Shown: positions 35,383 to 46,761, counted from the first letter of the stretch. The stretch is DNA of 64,000 nucleotides from Apoda limacodes (GCA_946406115.1 OX291551.1:9734001-9798000), one strand, 5' to 3'. The notes: a model not told the origin generated them from the sequence alone. Program-made: numbers and translations.

Positions 35383-36292
35383 AACCTTTGTGGGTACATT
35401 TTACAATATCTAAATTAAAATTAATTTATTGTTGGAATATAGCAAGAGAATGCCGTTGCTGTGGTAATGTCAGAATTGTGAAGCAATCTGCAATCGAAAG
35501 TAAAGTTCAGTAGTTCAACGAGCTCGGAAAACTGTTATTAGTCTAAGTTTATTAAAAACCAAAGGTCGAAACGAAAACAAAAACAGTTTTTAGTTACTCT
35601 GGTAACTTAATAAATGAACTTAAAAAACAAATAAGCAAGTCCCTAATGTACATATTTTTAGCGACACTTGTGTTCTGTACCAGGCAAGCAGAATACACAA
35701 GGGGCATGCCGGGCAATATTTCATTAACAGGAGCTTGCTTTATGAGCGCTGTCTGACTTTTGACTTGAGGGAAATGCTTTTACCATGGTAATAAAAGCTT
35801 AGTTAAAGTAACGTTTTATTTTTAGACGTGACAGGGTTATTAGACGTCTCTATTAGTAATAATAAATTTAGAACAATATCGGTTGGATGACTGCATTGTC
35901 TCGTGCAATATCAGCAACGTTCGTGGCAATGACGTTTATTGTAGATTTATTGTATTATTGACTCGCCAACTTAGTTAATGTGAAACATAACATTACTCAA
36001 ACCAATTCACAGAATAAAGAGATAATAGTAGGTACTTCGACTTACTTACGTTATGTTGGTGTATCCAAAAAATGATGTAATGTGAATCTGCAAAGTAAAG
36101 CACAGGGATTATCTAAAAACTACCTATTAACAACCTATTAACGTAATACAATTAAGTATTATATTTTACTTTGACTTATGGTATGCTTAATTGGTTAACA
36201 AAGTTCAAGTTAAATAAATTTATTATTTATTTAAAATTTATTATTTTTAATATAGAACATTAAAAAAATTACTCTTGTGGATTTATTACAGT

Positions 36293-36510
36293 ACTAGCCT
36301 TTGTCCGCGGTTCCACGCGCCCTAAATTCGGTTATCGGTGTAGGATTTCCACGACAAATCCGCAACTATAGAATGAAAATCCGACTCACACTTGACGTTT
36401 TCAAGTTCCTTTCTCGGGACTCAAACTATCCATGCCAAATTTCATCCTAATCAGTACAGCGGTTTAAGCGTGAGGGTGTAACAGACAGACTTGGCATTTT
36501 TAATATTAGG
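36293..36510 (+). repeat. Interspersed repeat family A, best copy
   Basis: Reads through the whole family: TACTAGCCTTTGTCCGCGG, CCCTAAATTCGGTTATCGG, TGTAGGATTTCCACG, CCGACTCACACTTGACG, TTTCAAGT, GGGACTCAAACTATCC, GCCAAATTTCAT, CAGTACAGCGGTTTAAGCG, ending in ACAGACAGAC and an ATATTAGGAT tail. Non-coding; probably mobilised by an RTE-type LINE, judging by the microsatellite-like end. Confidence 0.85.
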
Positions 36511-37772
36511 ATGTATTTACTCATTATGCTTCTGCGGTTATTCATTAGCACTCTTAATTTTATAAAAGTTTTTTAATTTAAAAGCCCTGCTCCTGATGTG
36601 CTATGGGCCCATATTCATAGTTGCATATACTTATAGCTGGTTAAGTTTTTTTTAACTGATTTTATAATTTACTGTAATAAAATGATAGATTCATATATCA
36701 TATAATATAACATTTTCTAAATAAAAAGGTGTTGTTATTATTGAAGCTATTGTCGATATGTGCGTTGGTAGCAAATTTACAATCGATTCAAAAAAACGCT
36801 GAGTGAAGTACTACGTTAAAATACAAACTCCATATATGTACAATGTAAAATTTTACGTCTGGGTATGCAATAAAATGCAACACTTAACCAACCTCAATAA
36901 ATACGTTGTTGCCACAGACTTTGTTGTTGACGTGTTACGTATTCAAAGTATTCAGACGTCTGTAGAACAATGAAAGGGCCATTGTTTGTTAGGAGTTTAC
37001 TTCCTGTCATAACATACAGTCAAACAGAGAATGGTGCATAGACATAATATGTAATTAATTTGGTTAATGTGTATGTAATAATAAGTTTCAAGCGTAACCA
37101 TAAGTTACGAAATAATTTAGAGCAGGCAGAACAGAGAAAAAAAACAGGAACACATTTTCAGAATATAAATATCGCGTTGTTAATCAAAATTAGGATTTTA
37201 TTTGATTTTGATTGACACCTGTCATTCGTTTGGTTTGTTGGTATGAATGCGTAATTTTATAACGAATAAGCCTGTAAAATATGCGATTACGGTCACAGGT
37301 CGAAAGGACAAGTTTGTCAGCTCATATTCAAAAAAAAATCTTATTACCTTATTATTCTATAGTAAGATTTTCAAGCTACTCGAACTGGAGGCTCTCATAG
37401 CACTTACCTATTTACTAAAGTGGAATAAACTTTGCACTTTGGTTGGCATTTGTAAGACCATATCAAATGCAGTAAATATCCACAAGTTTTTTGTCTGTGT
37501 TTATTTGGTAATTTAAAGTGATAAGTTTCTTATATTTGTGAGATTACCTACTAAAATATTGCAGACCATTGTTACATGGCAAAATTAAACGATTGCGTCA
37601 TAAGGACGAACCTTCTTGTGTAAGTTGTATGGGTTCTTATTAATGTGGGTTTTAATATAAATTATTTCAACGCTAGAAGTTGGCGCCCGCAACTTCAACG
37701 CGTTAAACTAGAAATGTAGATACCTACTCGTATTTAAAATATTAAATCTTGTTCAAGATGAGCCATTAGGTA
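36511..37772. other. hdc: Intronic, unassigned
   Basis: AT-rich. The 89-codon frame at 37247 begins at TTG-like sequence without coding character. Confidence 0.45.
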
Positions 37773-38140
37773 GGGTAATTCTAGGATACATGCCCTAGTG
37801 GGATACGTGCCCCGAATTTTATAACACCTATTTCGAGTTTGAATAACCGACTCATACGACTCTGTGTTGGATAAGTGAATGCATCGCTAGTGCTTAGTTG
37901 AAGTTTTGGCGCGCGAAAATTTTTACCAGTACTACTGGAGTTTGTGATCACACAATATTTTTTCTATGATAAGTAGAATGTAAGCTATTTGAGAGGGTTA
38001 TTTAGTTGCTCAGTAAGTCAAGTTTTTTTATTTTCTTATATTCTTAAATACTTGTATGAGGCATCTATACTCTCAAAAAAGGATTGAAAGGCGGGGTTTT
38101 TGAAGTTAAGTCTCCCCTAGGGGCATATATCCTCTTTAAT
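37773..38140. repeat. Region with inverted GGATAYRTGCCCC motifs
   Basis: GGATACATGCCCTA (37786) and GGGATACGTGCCCCG (37800) are direct copies, and GGGGCATATATCC (38117) is the inverse. The left side begins TAGGGTAATTC near 37773, similar in style to the TAGGGTRAA tip of the 16125-19113 element. It could be a short element of the same kind. Confidence 0.4.
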
Positions 38141-38859
38141 TTAAAATCAATGTTCACATTAATTCAGAACTACAATGCCGTGCAAGTATAAAAGAAAAGA
38201 GAGTCCAAATCCCCGAATCGTTACAATTTGCTACGCATTTAATAAATACGCGTATTTGAACAAACTTATTAAGTTTTTTATTTATTTGTTTCGTGTCAAA
38301 TTTAGTTGAGGCAATAATGCGCTATGGATTGGGATCTATACTTAAGAAATTAGAGATTTGAAAGAATCGAATTTCAGCAAATGTAAACTACAGCTATTTT
38401 TAATTTTTTACCAATTTATACTTGAAGAACGTAAAGACCGTAAAAAGTGTAGGCTAGTCTAGTTTATTACTTTAAAAAGTGGGAACCATCCTGTAATAGC
38501 CCAATTTTTTTACCTGTGCTGTTGCTTAAGGAAATCAGCTATGAGATTATTAACAAAATTTTTAATCTAAAAGAGAAAAGCCTTCACTGGAATGAAAAGT
38601 ACGTATGCAGGTACCCTATATTAATCTCCAGGTTTCACTTTTACTTTTAATATAGTCCTAATTAATTATATATTAATAAAAGTATAACAGTGAACAAAAT
38701 AAATTTGTTTTTTAATTTATTTATTAATAATAACATTTATATTGTTAAAAATATAAAAAATAATTAGGTATATACCTTATGTATGCAAAACACATTACCT
38801 ACACTACAGACTGCAATCAAACGGAAAAACACCTCTTAGGGCAATTTGCATGTGATTGA

Positions 38860-39010
38860 CAGTCGTGTTGTAAGTGTGGGCTATAAATAGAGCCTGTACT
38901 CATCCTAATGGCGTTAATAGCCTGGAGGTAATCACTACAGTCCGTGAGTAAATCTATCGCGTGTTGCTACTCCCCGTACACTGGACGTCTGAGGAGCATC
39001 ACGCATCAGA
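38860..39010 (+). promoter_or_regulatory. Candidate intronic promoter or conserved element with TATA box
   Basis: A perfect TATAAATA at 38882-38889 lies in a ~150-bp patch that is GC-richer than its surroundings and unique in the window. No open frame follows, and AT-rich DNA yields such matches by chance, so this is only a candidate. Confidence 0.25.
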
Positions 39011-39289
39011 CACTCTATGTTAATTGAGGGAATCCGATGTTTTTGCGTTTATAATACATTTTTGTATCACTGTGCGTACCTAGTAGCACGTAGCACATTA
39101 CCAAGTTCTGCAATCGCTATTAGATATCTCAGTGTGTACTCCATTTTGATTTTTACCTGACTGACCTAGAAGGAGGGTAATGTTCTTAGCAAGATTTGAT
39201 TAGGTGCTTGTTCTTGCTATTGTATTTTCATAGTTATTTAACATAAAAATTGTCATCTTTGTAATTTCTTACTTACTCACAGAGATCAT

Positions 39290-39494
39290 AAAAACGGTTG
39301 TAAAGTGTCACTTTCAGAAGAGTAAAAAATGTTGTTTGTCACTTTTAAAAGAGTAAGAAACTTTTTTTAACTTTAGAGGAGTGAAAAAACGTTAAGAAAT
39401 GTTGTTTCGACACTTCTAGAAGAGTAAGAAGTGTTGCTTTGTCACTTAGTAACAAATGTTTTTACACTTCTAAATGCGTAAGTAATGTTTTATT
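39290..39494 (+). repeat. Degenerate minisatellite, unit ~40 bp
   Basis: The phrase 'cactt-(c/t)-tagaagagtaagaaatgttgtttt' recurs with variation at about 39307, 39338, 39372, 39410, 39445 and 39465. It leads directly into the 134-bp duplication. Confidence 0.75.
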
Positions 39495-39770
39495 ACTTCT
39501 AGAAGAGTAGGTAAAAAATGTGTTTTGTCAGTGACCAAGGGTAGGAAATGTTTAGATTAGGGTTAGACCATTTTTATGAATAAGAGTGAATAATATTGCT
39601 TAGAATTAACTGTCTAAGATGATACAAGACTTCTAGAAGAGTAGGTAACAAATTTGTTTTGTCACTACCAAGGGTAGGAAATGTTTAGATTAGGGTTAGA
39701 TCATCTTTATAAATAAGAGTGATATATATTGATTAGAATAAACTGCCTAAGATGTTACAAGAGTAGGTAA
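39495..39770 (+). repeat. Tandem duplication, 134-bp unit, two copies
   Basis: Units start at ACTTCTAGAAGAGTAGGTAA (39495 and 39629) and share AAGGGTAGGAAATGTTTAGA, TTAGGGTTAGA, AATAAGAGTGA and CTAAGATG. A third copy begins (GAGTAGGTAAA, 39762) and stops. Confidence 0.88.
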
Positions 39771-40720
39771 ATCTTCCGTTTATTGTTATAGTATAAGAAA
39801 CATCTTATCAAAAAAATTACGTAGGCTAAATATCAATTAAATACAGCATAATAGTAAAAGTAATGAATAAAGGAGCAGTAAGTATAGAACTTACCTAAAT
39901 AAGTATAAATATACGACTAACTTAGAGCTTTATGTGTAATTGATTTAACAAATAAATTTGAAATGAACAGGAACTTGGCTAGAACTTACTAGACGCAAAG
40001 CAAATTTTTAGCGTCAATGACATACTTATTAGTAATAATAAATGTCTAAATCTTTAAATATATTTAGGCACGAGTATAATTCAGACTGTGGCAATGACAG
40101 ACAGGCATCCAAATGAATAGGCTTTATGTATATACTTTGTATAAATATGTAAATAATACATGTCTCTAGAACATTTAAAGTATAATTAAAATATCCTTGT
40201 CAAATCAAACCTCTACAAATCACTCTGGACGAAAAAAATAAAAGACTGTTAGGGTTACGTCATGTAAAGATATTAAAGATTTATTTTATTGCGTAGATCT
40301 TACGGTAAATAAATCCTTGGGCACCCAGGGTTGCCAGATTTGAACGGACTAAATTTTGGGAAAATTTCTTCGAATTTCTTAGAAGAACGAATCATTTAAT
40401 AAAAGTTCTTTGCAAGTTGAAAGGATTCGTATCTGCTGAAATAGACAACTAAGTCATACAGACAGAAACTGATGTTTTACCATAGTAAATAAATCATTTT
40501 ATTCAATAATAATTATAATAATAAGAATTCTGTTTTCGAACTAATAAGGTCATAGTTGTTAGTTGTTTTAACTTAAAACTAATGTTAGTAACATAAAAAT
40601 AAAATAAAATGAAATAATAATTGTTAAATAGCGGTTACATTCAAGCGACTGTGTAACCGCATCAAATGACCATCATTGGGCAGTCTTACCTATTGGCCAG
40701 TGCCTTCAGGATGCTTTAAG

Positions 40721-41940
40721 CTACCTCGCAGTCGATAAAACAAAGAAGCGCACCGCCTTCTGACGATTGTGTAAAAAATCACCAGTCTGCGCATCTGCAA
40801 ACATGGTCAAAGCACTACAGTATCGTGGCAGTCCAATCAGCACCCTGAATGCATTATTATATTGAACACGTAGATCATCGTATGCCCTCTGCGTATAATG
40901 AACCCACAGGCTGCACGCGTAAAAAGACTGACAATATGCTTTGAAAATCGTTATCTTGACTTGTTTAGTATAACGTGCGAACCTGCGGGACAACTATTGC
41001 ATCGAAGAGCCACCAATGTTGACCTTTAGGCCCTCGGTGACCCAATGACCCTAGTATTTAAATTGCGATACTTTGGCTAATGATTTACTGCTTCAAAAAC
41101 CTGCGGTACAAATGTATAGGTTTTTGTTCGCGATCTTAATACCAAAATTACTCTTTTTTTTGGATTGTACTTGAGCCCATGGGCCCCACAGATGGATAGC
41201 AGTCTTCTTAAACCACCAATCGCAGGACTCAGCAGCACTATGCTGTCAGCGTAGCTAATGTTGTTCAAACATTGGCCTTCAACAGAACTTCCAACCCTAG
41301 TGCTGCTGAGTTCAATTATGAGCTTGTTCATATACGAATTGAACAGACTAGGTGAGGATAGGCCGTCTTGCCTCACACCACATTTCATACTGTACGCATC
41401 AGACAGAGATCCACCCGACCTGACTAGATTTTTTTATTGACTATACCTATATTTAAATATCATTATAATCTCATCATGGAGACTGGTCTCACTCTTCATC
41501 TTATCCCACAATAAGTTATATGATACAAGGTCAAAAGCTTTGAATAGATCCAAGAAACAAGCAAAGACTGGGGTATTTCTGGACGTATGGCACTCTCGGT
41601 TGAAAGTCCAGGTCTAAAGCGGAATTGCGCATCTTGCAGCTTAAGATGTTCACGTATTTGCCGCTCCAACAGACTGTCGCCAGAGAAATTGGTCTATAGT
41701 TCGCTAAGTCCGAGCAGTCGCCAGTCTTGTTAAAACAGGAATAACTAATGTAGACATCAGTTACTCAGGTAGGTAGCTATGTGACAAAGATTAAAAAAAA
41801 TGCCTAATGTATGAGGTTAATAGGCTCCGGCATGTTTCAGATGCTCAATACTGAGGTTATCATATCCAGGTGATTTACCTCTCGCCATGTTTCTAATAAT
41901 TTGCTCAACTTCTGTAGCATTAAAATGAACTGTACGGCTA
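40721..41940 (-). pseudogene. LINE reverse transcriptase fragment, catalytic box mutated
   Basis: Minus-strand RT of a second LINE family, distinct from the jockey/CR1-like one. Order: SHSYLPE and LVIPVL (about 41785-41730), then ARNTPV-type segment and ACFLDLFKAFDLVSYNLLWD (about 41565-41505, first catalytic Asp), then KCGVRQDGLSSPSLFNSYMN (from 41388) and NISYADSIVLLSP (41265-41225). The normally invariant YADD reads YADS (41242-41253), so the second catalytic Asp is lost. A gap follows, then RRFARYTKQVKITIFKAYCQ and RVQYNNAFRVLIGLPRY (40987-40830). Frameshifts and stops are frequent upstream of 41400. The clade is not assigned. Confidence 0.85.
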
Positions 41941-42189
41941 TAGAAAGCCTTTTCAGTGCTAGGCACAGATTAGCTGCTTCAGAAGGAAGCGACACTCACG
42001 TGGACGCTCGATTGCAAACTTTCTTTATTAGTTGTGTTCAAGAGTTTTTTTTTTTTTAATCTGAATTATGTTTGGCAATAATGTCCATTTTAATTTGTTG
42101 CTCGTTAATCTGACACCATTAAAATCTTGACTTAAAAATGCGACGTGACTCATACATTAAAAAGTAGCCAAATTAAGAATCTCCTTTGT

Positions 42190-42650
42190 TTTGGGAAGTG
42201 TTTTTAAAAACGATGAACTATCTTGTAAAAAGTAACACACTACATCTTGTGACGGGACAGCATTGGCGCGCACCTAAAATGAAATTATATGTTTATTGTT
42301 ATTTTCTATTCTTTTGTTCTTTTATTTTTCATCCTCATTTTCCACATCCAAATCCAAAATTCATCCTTACACTCAGGAACCTAAATGGTCAGTACAGTGC
42401 AGTTTGGGAGGAACTACCTCTCGCGGACGCCTATGTTGTGGAATGAGCTTTCAAGGTTTCCTCTAGGGACTACACTACTACAATATGGGGTTTTTTAATT
42501 GAGGAGTAATTAGGTTTAGAAAGGGTCGGCAACTTGCGAGTAAGCCCTCGGTGTTGCAAGCGTCCATAGGCTGCGGTGACCGCTTCACATTAGGTGGACC
42601 GTAAGCTTGTTTGCCACCTTAGTAGTATAAAAAAAAAACCCTACAGTGTA
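42190..42650 (+). pseudogene. LINE ORF2 C-terminus and 3' tail (family D)
   Basis: 42380-42540 is DNA-similar to the inverse of 44350-44545: the words GCAGTTTGGGAGGAACTACC and GAATGAGC, TATGGGGTTTTTTAAT, AGAAAGGGTCGGCAAC correspond to the LINE C-terminal FLPRT..LWN, MGFFxK, RFxKGRQ segment. The 3' part (42545-42650), with GCTGCGGTGACCGCTTCAC and CTTGTTTGCCACCTTAGTAG, is the non-coding tail also found at 51350-51435 and 63705-63770. Frames are broken. Confidence 0.75.
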
Positions 42651-42711
42651 TTTTTATTGCAGGCTGTAAAAAATTACATTAACCCTGCTATCTGGCAACC
42701 CTATTAGCACC

Positions 42712-44349
42712 ATTTACGTAGTTCCAGTAGAGTGAGTTTTGTTTTACATACAATGAAGATTGGGAGATCGATCGCCATGGCCATGCTCCCACTGCAATTG
42801 AACTAATTGTCTAATTATTTTTATTACCAGTGGTTTGGGCCGCTAGATCTTTTAAAACAATTTTCCAATTTAATGTTGGGCATAAATAAACTACGTAAAT
42901 TCGTTTATATGTCGAAAAAGAATACGTAGTACGTTGCTTACATAAGTTATATATATATATATATATATACATATATTATATACATATATATGTCATTTAG
43001 GACAAAGCATTTTAGATTTATAAAGGTAAAGGTAAAAAGGAAGGCATAAGTATTATTATACCCAAAAAATCAAACACCTAAAAAGTGCATAACCTCTTTA
43101 AGCTTAGAAACCTTCAAATGAGGTACATATAGTACGGTGACATTCGAGACATTTCAATATTAAAGAGTATTTGCTTATGTTTTTAAGTGAGTTCAACCTT
43201 TTTTTAAATAAAATCGGATTGAGTTTTCAAACATGTGTCAAAAAAAAATGTAGGGCTAGAATTTTGGAAAATCCTTTCTTATCGGATGCCTACGTCATAC
43301 AAAGAACACACCCTCTAAGTTTCAGGTCTCTGCCATCAGCAATATATATATATATATCAATCAAGTCAAGCCAATATTTTAGTTCTTCACTATCGAAAGC
43401 AGATAAATTTTCGTGGTCCCTAGCTTACGAATTGTAAACCCCCATTTTTTTCACACGCTAACGTCCCCGGGGGTCCACCTGGACTACTTTGGGAACTCCT
43501 GGTTTAGATGGTAAAACGGAAAAAACAATGTTACATACCTACATCGAGCGAATCTGCGCGAAAAACATAACCCCCTTATCTCTTATCTTGCAGTCGGATT
43601 CCACGTGCATTGCTTTAATTTTATTGTTCTCTCAACAGTTGACGATCGTTGACTAACCTCTTTTGGTATATGTATCGTTATATTATATATACCCATATAT
43701 TTGCCGGCCATTATGTTTTATCTATTTAGTTGGTATATAAGTATGATGTGTTTTGAAGTCGAAATCACCTTGAACCATGTAAAATGGTTAATGCATGTAT
43801 TTTTGTATAGCCGGGTTCACCTTTATTATAAGACAGGCCCTCCTTGCATTAAGCTAGCATCTTAACTGCTTTTTTATCCTTGAACTTTCACAAAATATCT
43901 TTGAACTCATTTATGTCTTAATGCTAATAAATTATAAACATTTCAATACACGTGTCGAGTAAAATTTTTGTAAACAAATTAAGACATATGGTTGTGTTCT
44001 TAATTATCTAACTTAGATTATGCAAGGTCTGCTCGATGTTTTCATTCCATTTAAACGTTTCGAGATAGGATCTAAACAGTGCATTTTTTGCTCTACGGCG
44101 ACTACTAGTGGCGTAGTTAGGTTTTTTGTTAAAATCGTGAGCGAATTATTTGTTCTTAGGTGCTATTTGATTGTGTAATGAATTTTAGCCGGCCCCTATT
44201 GTTAGTTGGAGGCCAAGGCTATGTTAACAGCACTATATACCTACAGGTGTGGATTCAGTATCGTCAGCTACGTTTTAAAATCGTGCCATTCGAAATCGAT
44301 ATTGAGTACCACTTATCGTCAGGTTTAAAAATACAGTGAATTGTGTAAA
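42712..44349. other. hdc: Intronic, unassigned with simple repeats
   Basis: A (TA)n run at 42948-42992 and a shorter one at 43340-43360. A hAT-like end (CTACTTTGGGAACTCCTG) is at 43486. Otherwise nothing. Confidence 0.5.
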
Positions 44350-44547
44350 ACCATTTTGTTTAAACTACTAAGGTGACAAACAAGCTTGGGGTCCGTATAA
44401 CACCAGGGGTATCACTCGCGCGTTGCCGACCCTTCAAAAATCTAATAACTTTTTTCTTCAAGAACCCCATACTCTCGTCGGTATAGAAAACCTTGCCATT
44501 CCACAACCCACGCGTTCGCGGGAGGAAGTTTCTCTTGAACAGCACTG
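44350..44547 (-). pseudogene. LINE ORF2 C-terminus, part 2 of a split copy
   Basis: The minus strand reads VLFKRNFLPRTRGLWNG, MGFLKKKVIRFLKGRQRA and a DTPGV end, the C-terminal tail of the jockey/CR1-like LINE family. The preceding part of the same protein lies at 46007-46485, across the inserted element 44548-46006. The stop is near 44360, followed by the 3' tail words ACCACTAAGG. Confidence 0.82.
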
Positions 44548-46006
44548 CACGGTAAAAAAGAATTAGTTGAGCCAAGAGAATATCGTTTCATATATGCACC
44601 AACGAATATTTGCTTCATCCAAGATATTATTTCTCTTAAATATTTAAAATGATATGAAGTTAACACAAGATCAAATTTCTTTGAACCAGTAAATAAAACT
44701 CTATCAGTTTGAAACATTATTTAATTCATTGAAGAAAATAATGCTTCTTTATTTGAAACACTTAGTTTTCTTGCGTAGAACTTCGAGTGTTATTGCACGG
44801 AAGAAATTTCTAGTTCACACAAGAAAAAAGTGCTCATAACTTGACTACGGCAGCTCTTAAATTAATAACATTATATTTTAGTTTAAAACAAAAAATGTTT
44901 CGGTCCAAAATTACATACTTATTTTTTAAAGAGCCCTACGCCTCTTTTCTGGAGGCTTGGGCCATATAGTCAGTCTACCGCACTGCCTTTCTATGACTTG
45001 GCGGAACGTTTGTCGAGCTTAGTAGCTATTCTCGCCTTTAGCTGTACAGTGTAATGTTAATCATAATTGTTATGACTAACGATCCTTCTTAAATATGGAA
45101 GAAAGAAAAGTGTGCCGCTAAGCGGTCACCCATCCAAGTACTGACCACGGTCGACGTTGCTTAACTTCGTTTATCGTTTTAGATAAACGAATGGGACTGG
45201 GCCACGAACTTTTTAATTTTCAGATAATAATTAACTATAGGTTTCTTGCATGAACTGATACTAATTTGACGCACAAAACCCTACAATAAACAATTATTTA
45301 AAATTAAAATCCAACACGAAAGCCTATGAAGGACAGTGATGAGGTTCGTTCAGTTTTAAAAATGCAGGTATTTACTTAAAAGAAAAGAAAATTCGTTCAA
45401 AGCGATACTAGCTGATTAATTTCAACGAAAATGTTTAATATTTAAAGCAGAAATATTATTTGTTTCGACTAAAACAAGAGTTTCAGCTTAAAATATCAGA
45501 TTTTGAGTCAAGAATCTAACAAATTCTGTTAAAATTATTATTTTCTCTAATTCAAAACAATATTATCTTAACTGAACATTTCACTGGCTTTGATTTAAGA
45601 TACAATTATTTTCATCGAAAGATATAGTTTTTAATAAGTAACGTGGCAGATTTAAGAAAACCATGATTTTAGCGCAAAATAAATTATATCAAAGCAAAAT
45701 TATTTTTTGTTTCAAACGAAGAAAAATAAAATGTTGTATATAAAAATGTATTTATTTCATACAAGAACATTAACTGTCTTAGGGTAATTAATTTAAGTTT
45801 GGTTGATCTAAAACGAACATTTATTTGGTTAAAAAAAAAATTGTTCATACGAAAAGAAGTTTATCAATTTCGATTGATAAAATGATTTTTTTTCAGGGAA
45901 ATAATATTGCCTTCTGTGAACAAAATACGTCCAAAATAGTTGGATTTCTTGACTGAATGCAAATTATTTTGGTGGAATAGAACTTGGAAACTCTTTTTTT
46001 TCCGTG
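44548..46006. mobile_element. TIR element (CACGG ends) inserted in a LINE, with degenerate internal repeats
   Basis: Ends CACGGTAAAAAAGAA and CTCTTTTTTTTCCGTG are inverted. The element interrupts a minus-strand LINE: removing it and one copy of a flanking TG pair restores the LINE reading frame across the join, which supports a 2-bp target duplication. The interior (44580-44780 and 45360-45960) is AT-rich with a loose periodic pattern of TTTGAAACA, TTATTT and AAGAAAATAAT words on both strands. A second CACGGAAGAAA motif occurs at 44800. A 5S-derived piece sits at 45111-45186. No transposase. Confidence 0.65.
45111..45186 (-). repeat. 5S rRNA-derived fragment (clearest copy)
   Basis: The minus strand reads GAAGTTAAGCAACGTCG, then GTGGTCAGTACTTGGATGGG and TGACCGCTTAGC, matching the internal promoter half of eukaryotic 5S rRNA (A box region GAAGTTAAGCA, C box GGATGGGTGACC). 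The 5' part diverges quickly, so this is not a functional 5S gene. Likely a SINE head or pseudogene. Confidence 0.8.
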
Positions 46007-46485
46007 TGTACGCGACCATTTCGGTTAAGTGTGATAATGAATTACCTGCTGATGGCGGGCGGTGCTAAGGGCATCATTTCGAACAATTCTTCAAAACACA
46101 TCCCATTGTAAAAGTGGTAGAACACGTACACGGAGGCAAAGTCTTTCCTCGAACTTAAGGGCTCGATACGGCAAGTGAGTTTGGGATCGTCGACAATTCT
46201 CACAGCCCGTGGTTAAACCGAGTCAAAAGGGCCAAACTGGTATCCGGGTGCACCTTCCCAGAGATGGCAACAGTACTCCATAGGGCCGAACTTGTGACTT
46301 GCAAAGCAGTAACCTTTGCCCCGACGCGACTTGAAGTACTGCTTCGCTCAGTTGTGTACACCACATTTTTTGGACGCCAGCTTTACCTTGTCTTGCAAAT
46401 GATCTCGGAACTGAGCATCGCCGAAGATGTCAACACTAAGGTTACCAATGCTCTTAAAGATGAAGTACGTTACGTTAATGATAGG
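46007..46485 (-). pseudogene. LINE ORF2 fragment, part 1 of a split copy
   Basis: The minus strand gives SVDIFGDAQFRDHLQDKVKL (about 46440-46380), a diverged middle including the CKSQVRPYGVL-type segment (46305-46270), and NGMCFEELFEMMPLAPP (about 46110-46060), then WSRT at the join with 44547. This is the region just after the RT core. The same segment, less complete, is at 6590-6790. A stop lies near 46035. The open plus-strand frame 46264-46677 is partly antisense to it. Confidence 0.82.
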
Positions 46486-46753
46486 TACTTTATAAACGAA
46501 GAGCATGACGGGCCATATTCAGTTAACTTAACTTTATCGGTTGTATCTCAAATTACCTCTAGAAATCGTAGTATTATAATACTTAATTTAGACTTAGTAG
46601 AAACTCCAGAAATATCTCAGCAATTTCAGTCTTTATTACCTACTCTAAAAAAAATTCAGGTTCGATTTTTCCGATAATGCCTTCATGATTATACTCATAT
46701 AGTGGGCAACGCGACCCGAACCGAAAATCCACTTTGGTATAAATAAAGTAAAC
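46486..46753 (+). other. Short open stretch of unknown nature
   Basis: The plus frame stays open from the LINE edge to 46677 and reads a protein-like sequence (YFINEEHDGPYSVNL, LVETPEISQQFQSLLPTL). It lacks its own start, and I recognise no family. It could be part of another retroelement ORF or chance. Confidence 0.25.
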
Positions 46754-46761
46754 TGTGGAAC

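Larger units (their letters stand above)
40326..42703. mobile_element. hAT-type ends bracketing a LINE-filled block
   Basis: The left end CAGGGTTGCCAGATTTGAAC and the right end CTATCTGGCAACCCTA carry the same hAT-type termini as 21549-21931. The flanking 8-mers tgggcacc (40318-40325) and ttagcacc (42704-42711) agree at 6 of 8 positions. If one element, it was enlarged by the LINE insertions at 40721-41940 and 42190-42650. A chance pairing of two solo ends remains possible. Confidence 0.5.

Noticed and set aside
45111..45186. Functional 5S rRNA gene
   Set aside because: Only the internal half is preserved; the 5' third and the terminal stem are absent.
46264..46480. Plus-strand frame opening at 46264
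   Set aside because: This portion is the complement of a minus-strand LINE fragment; only the part beyond 46486 remains unexplained.
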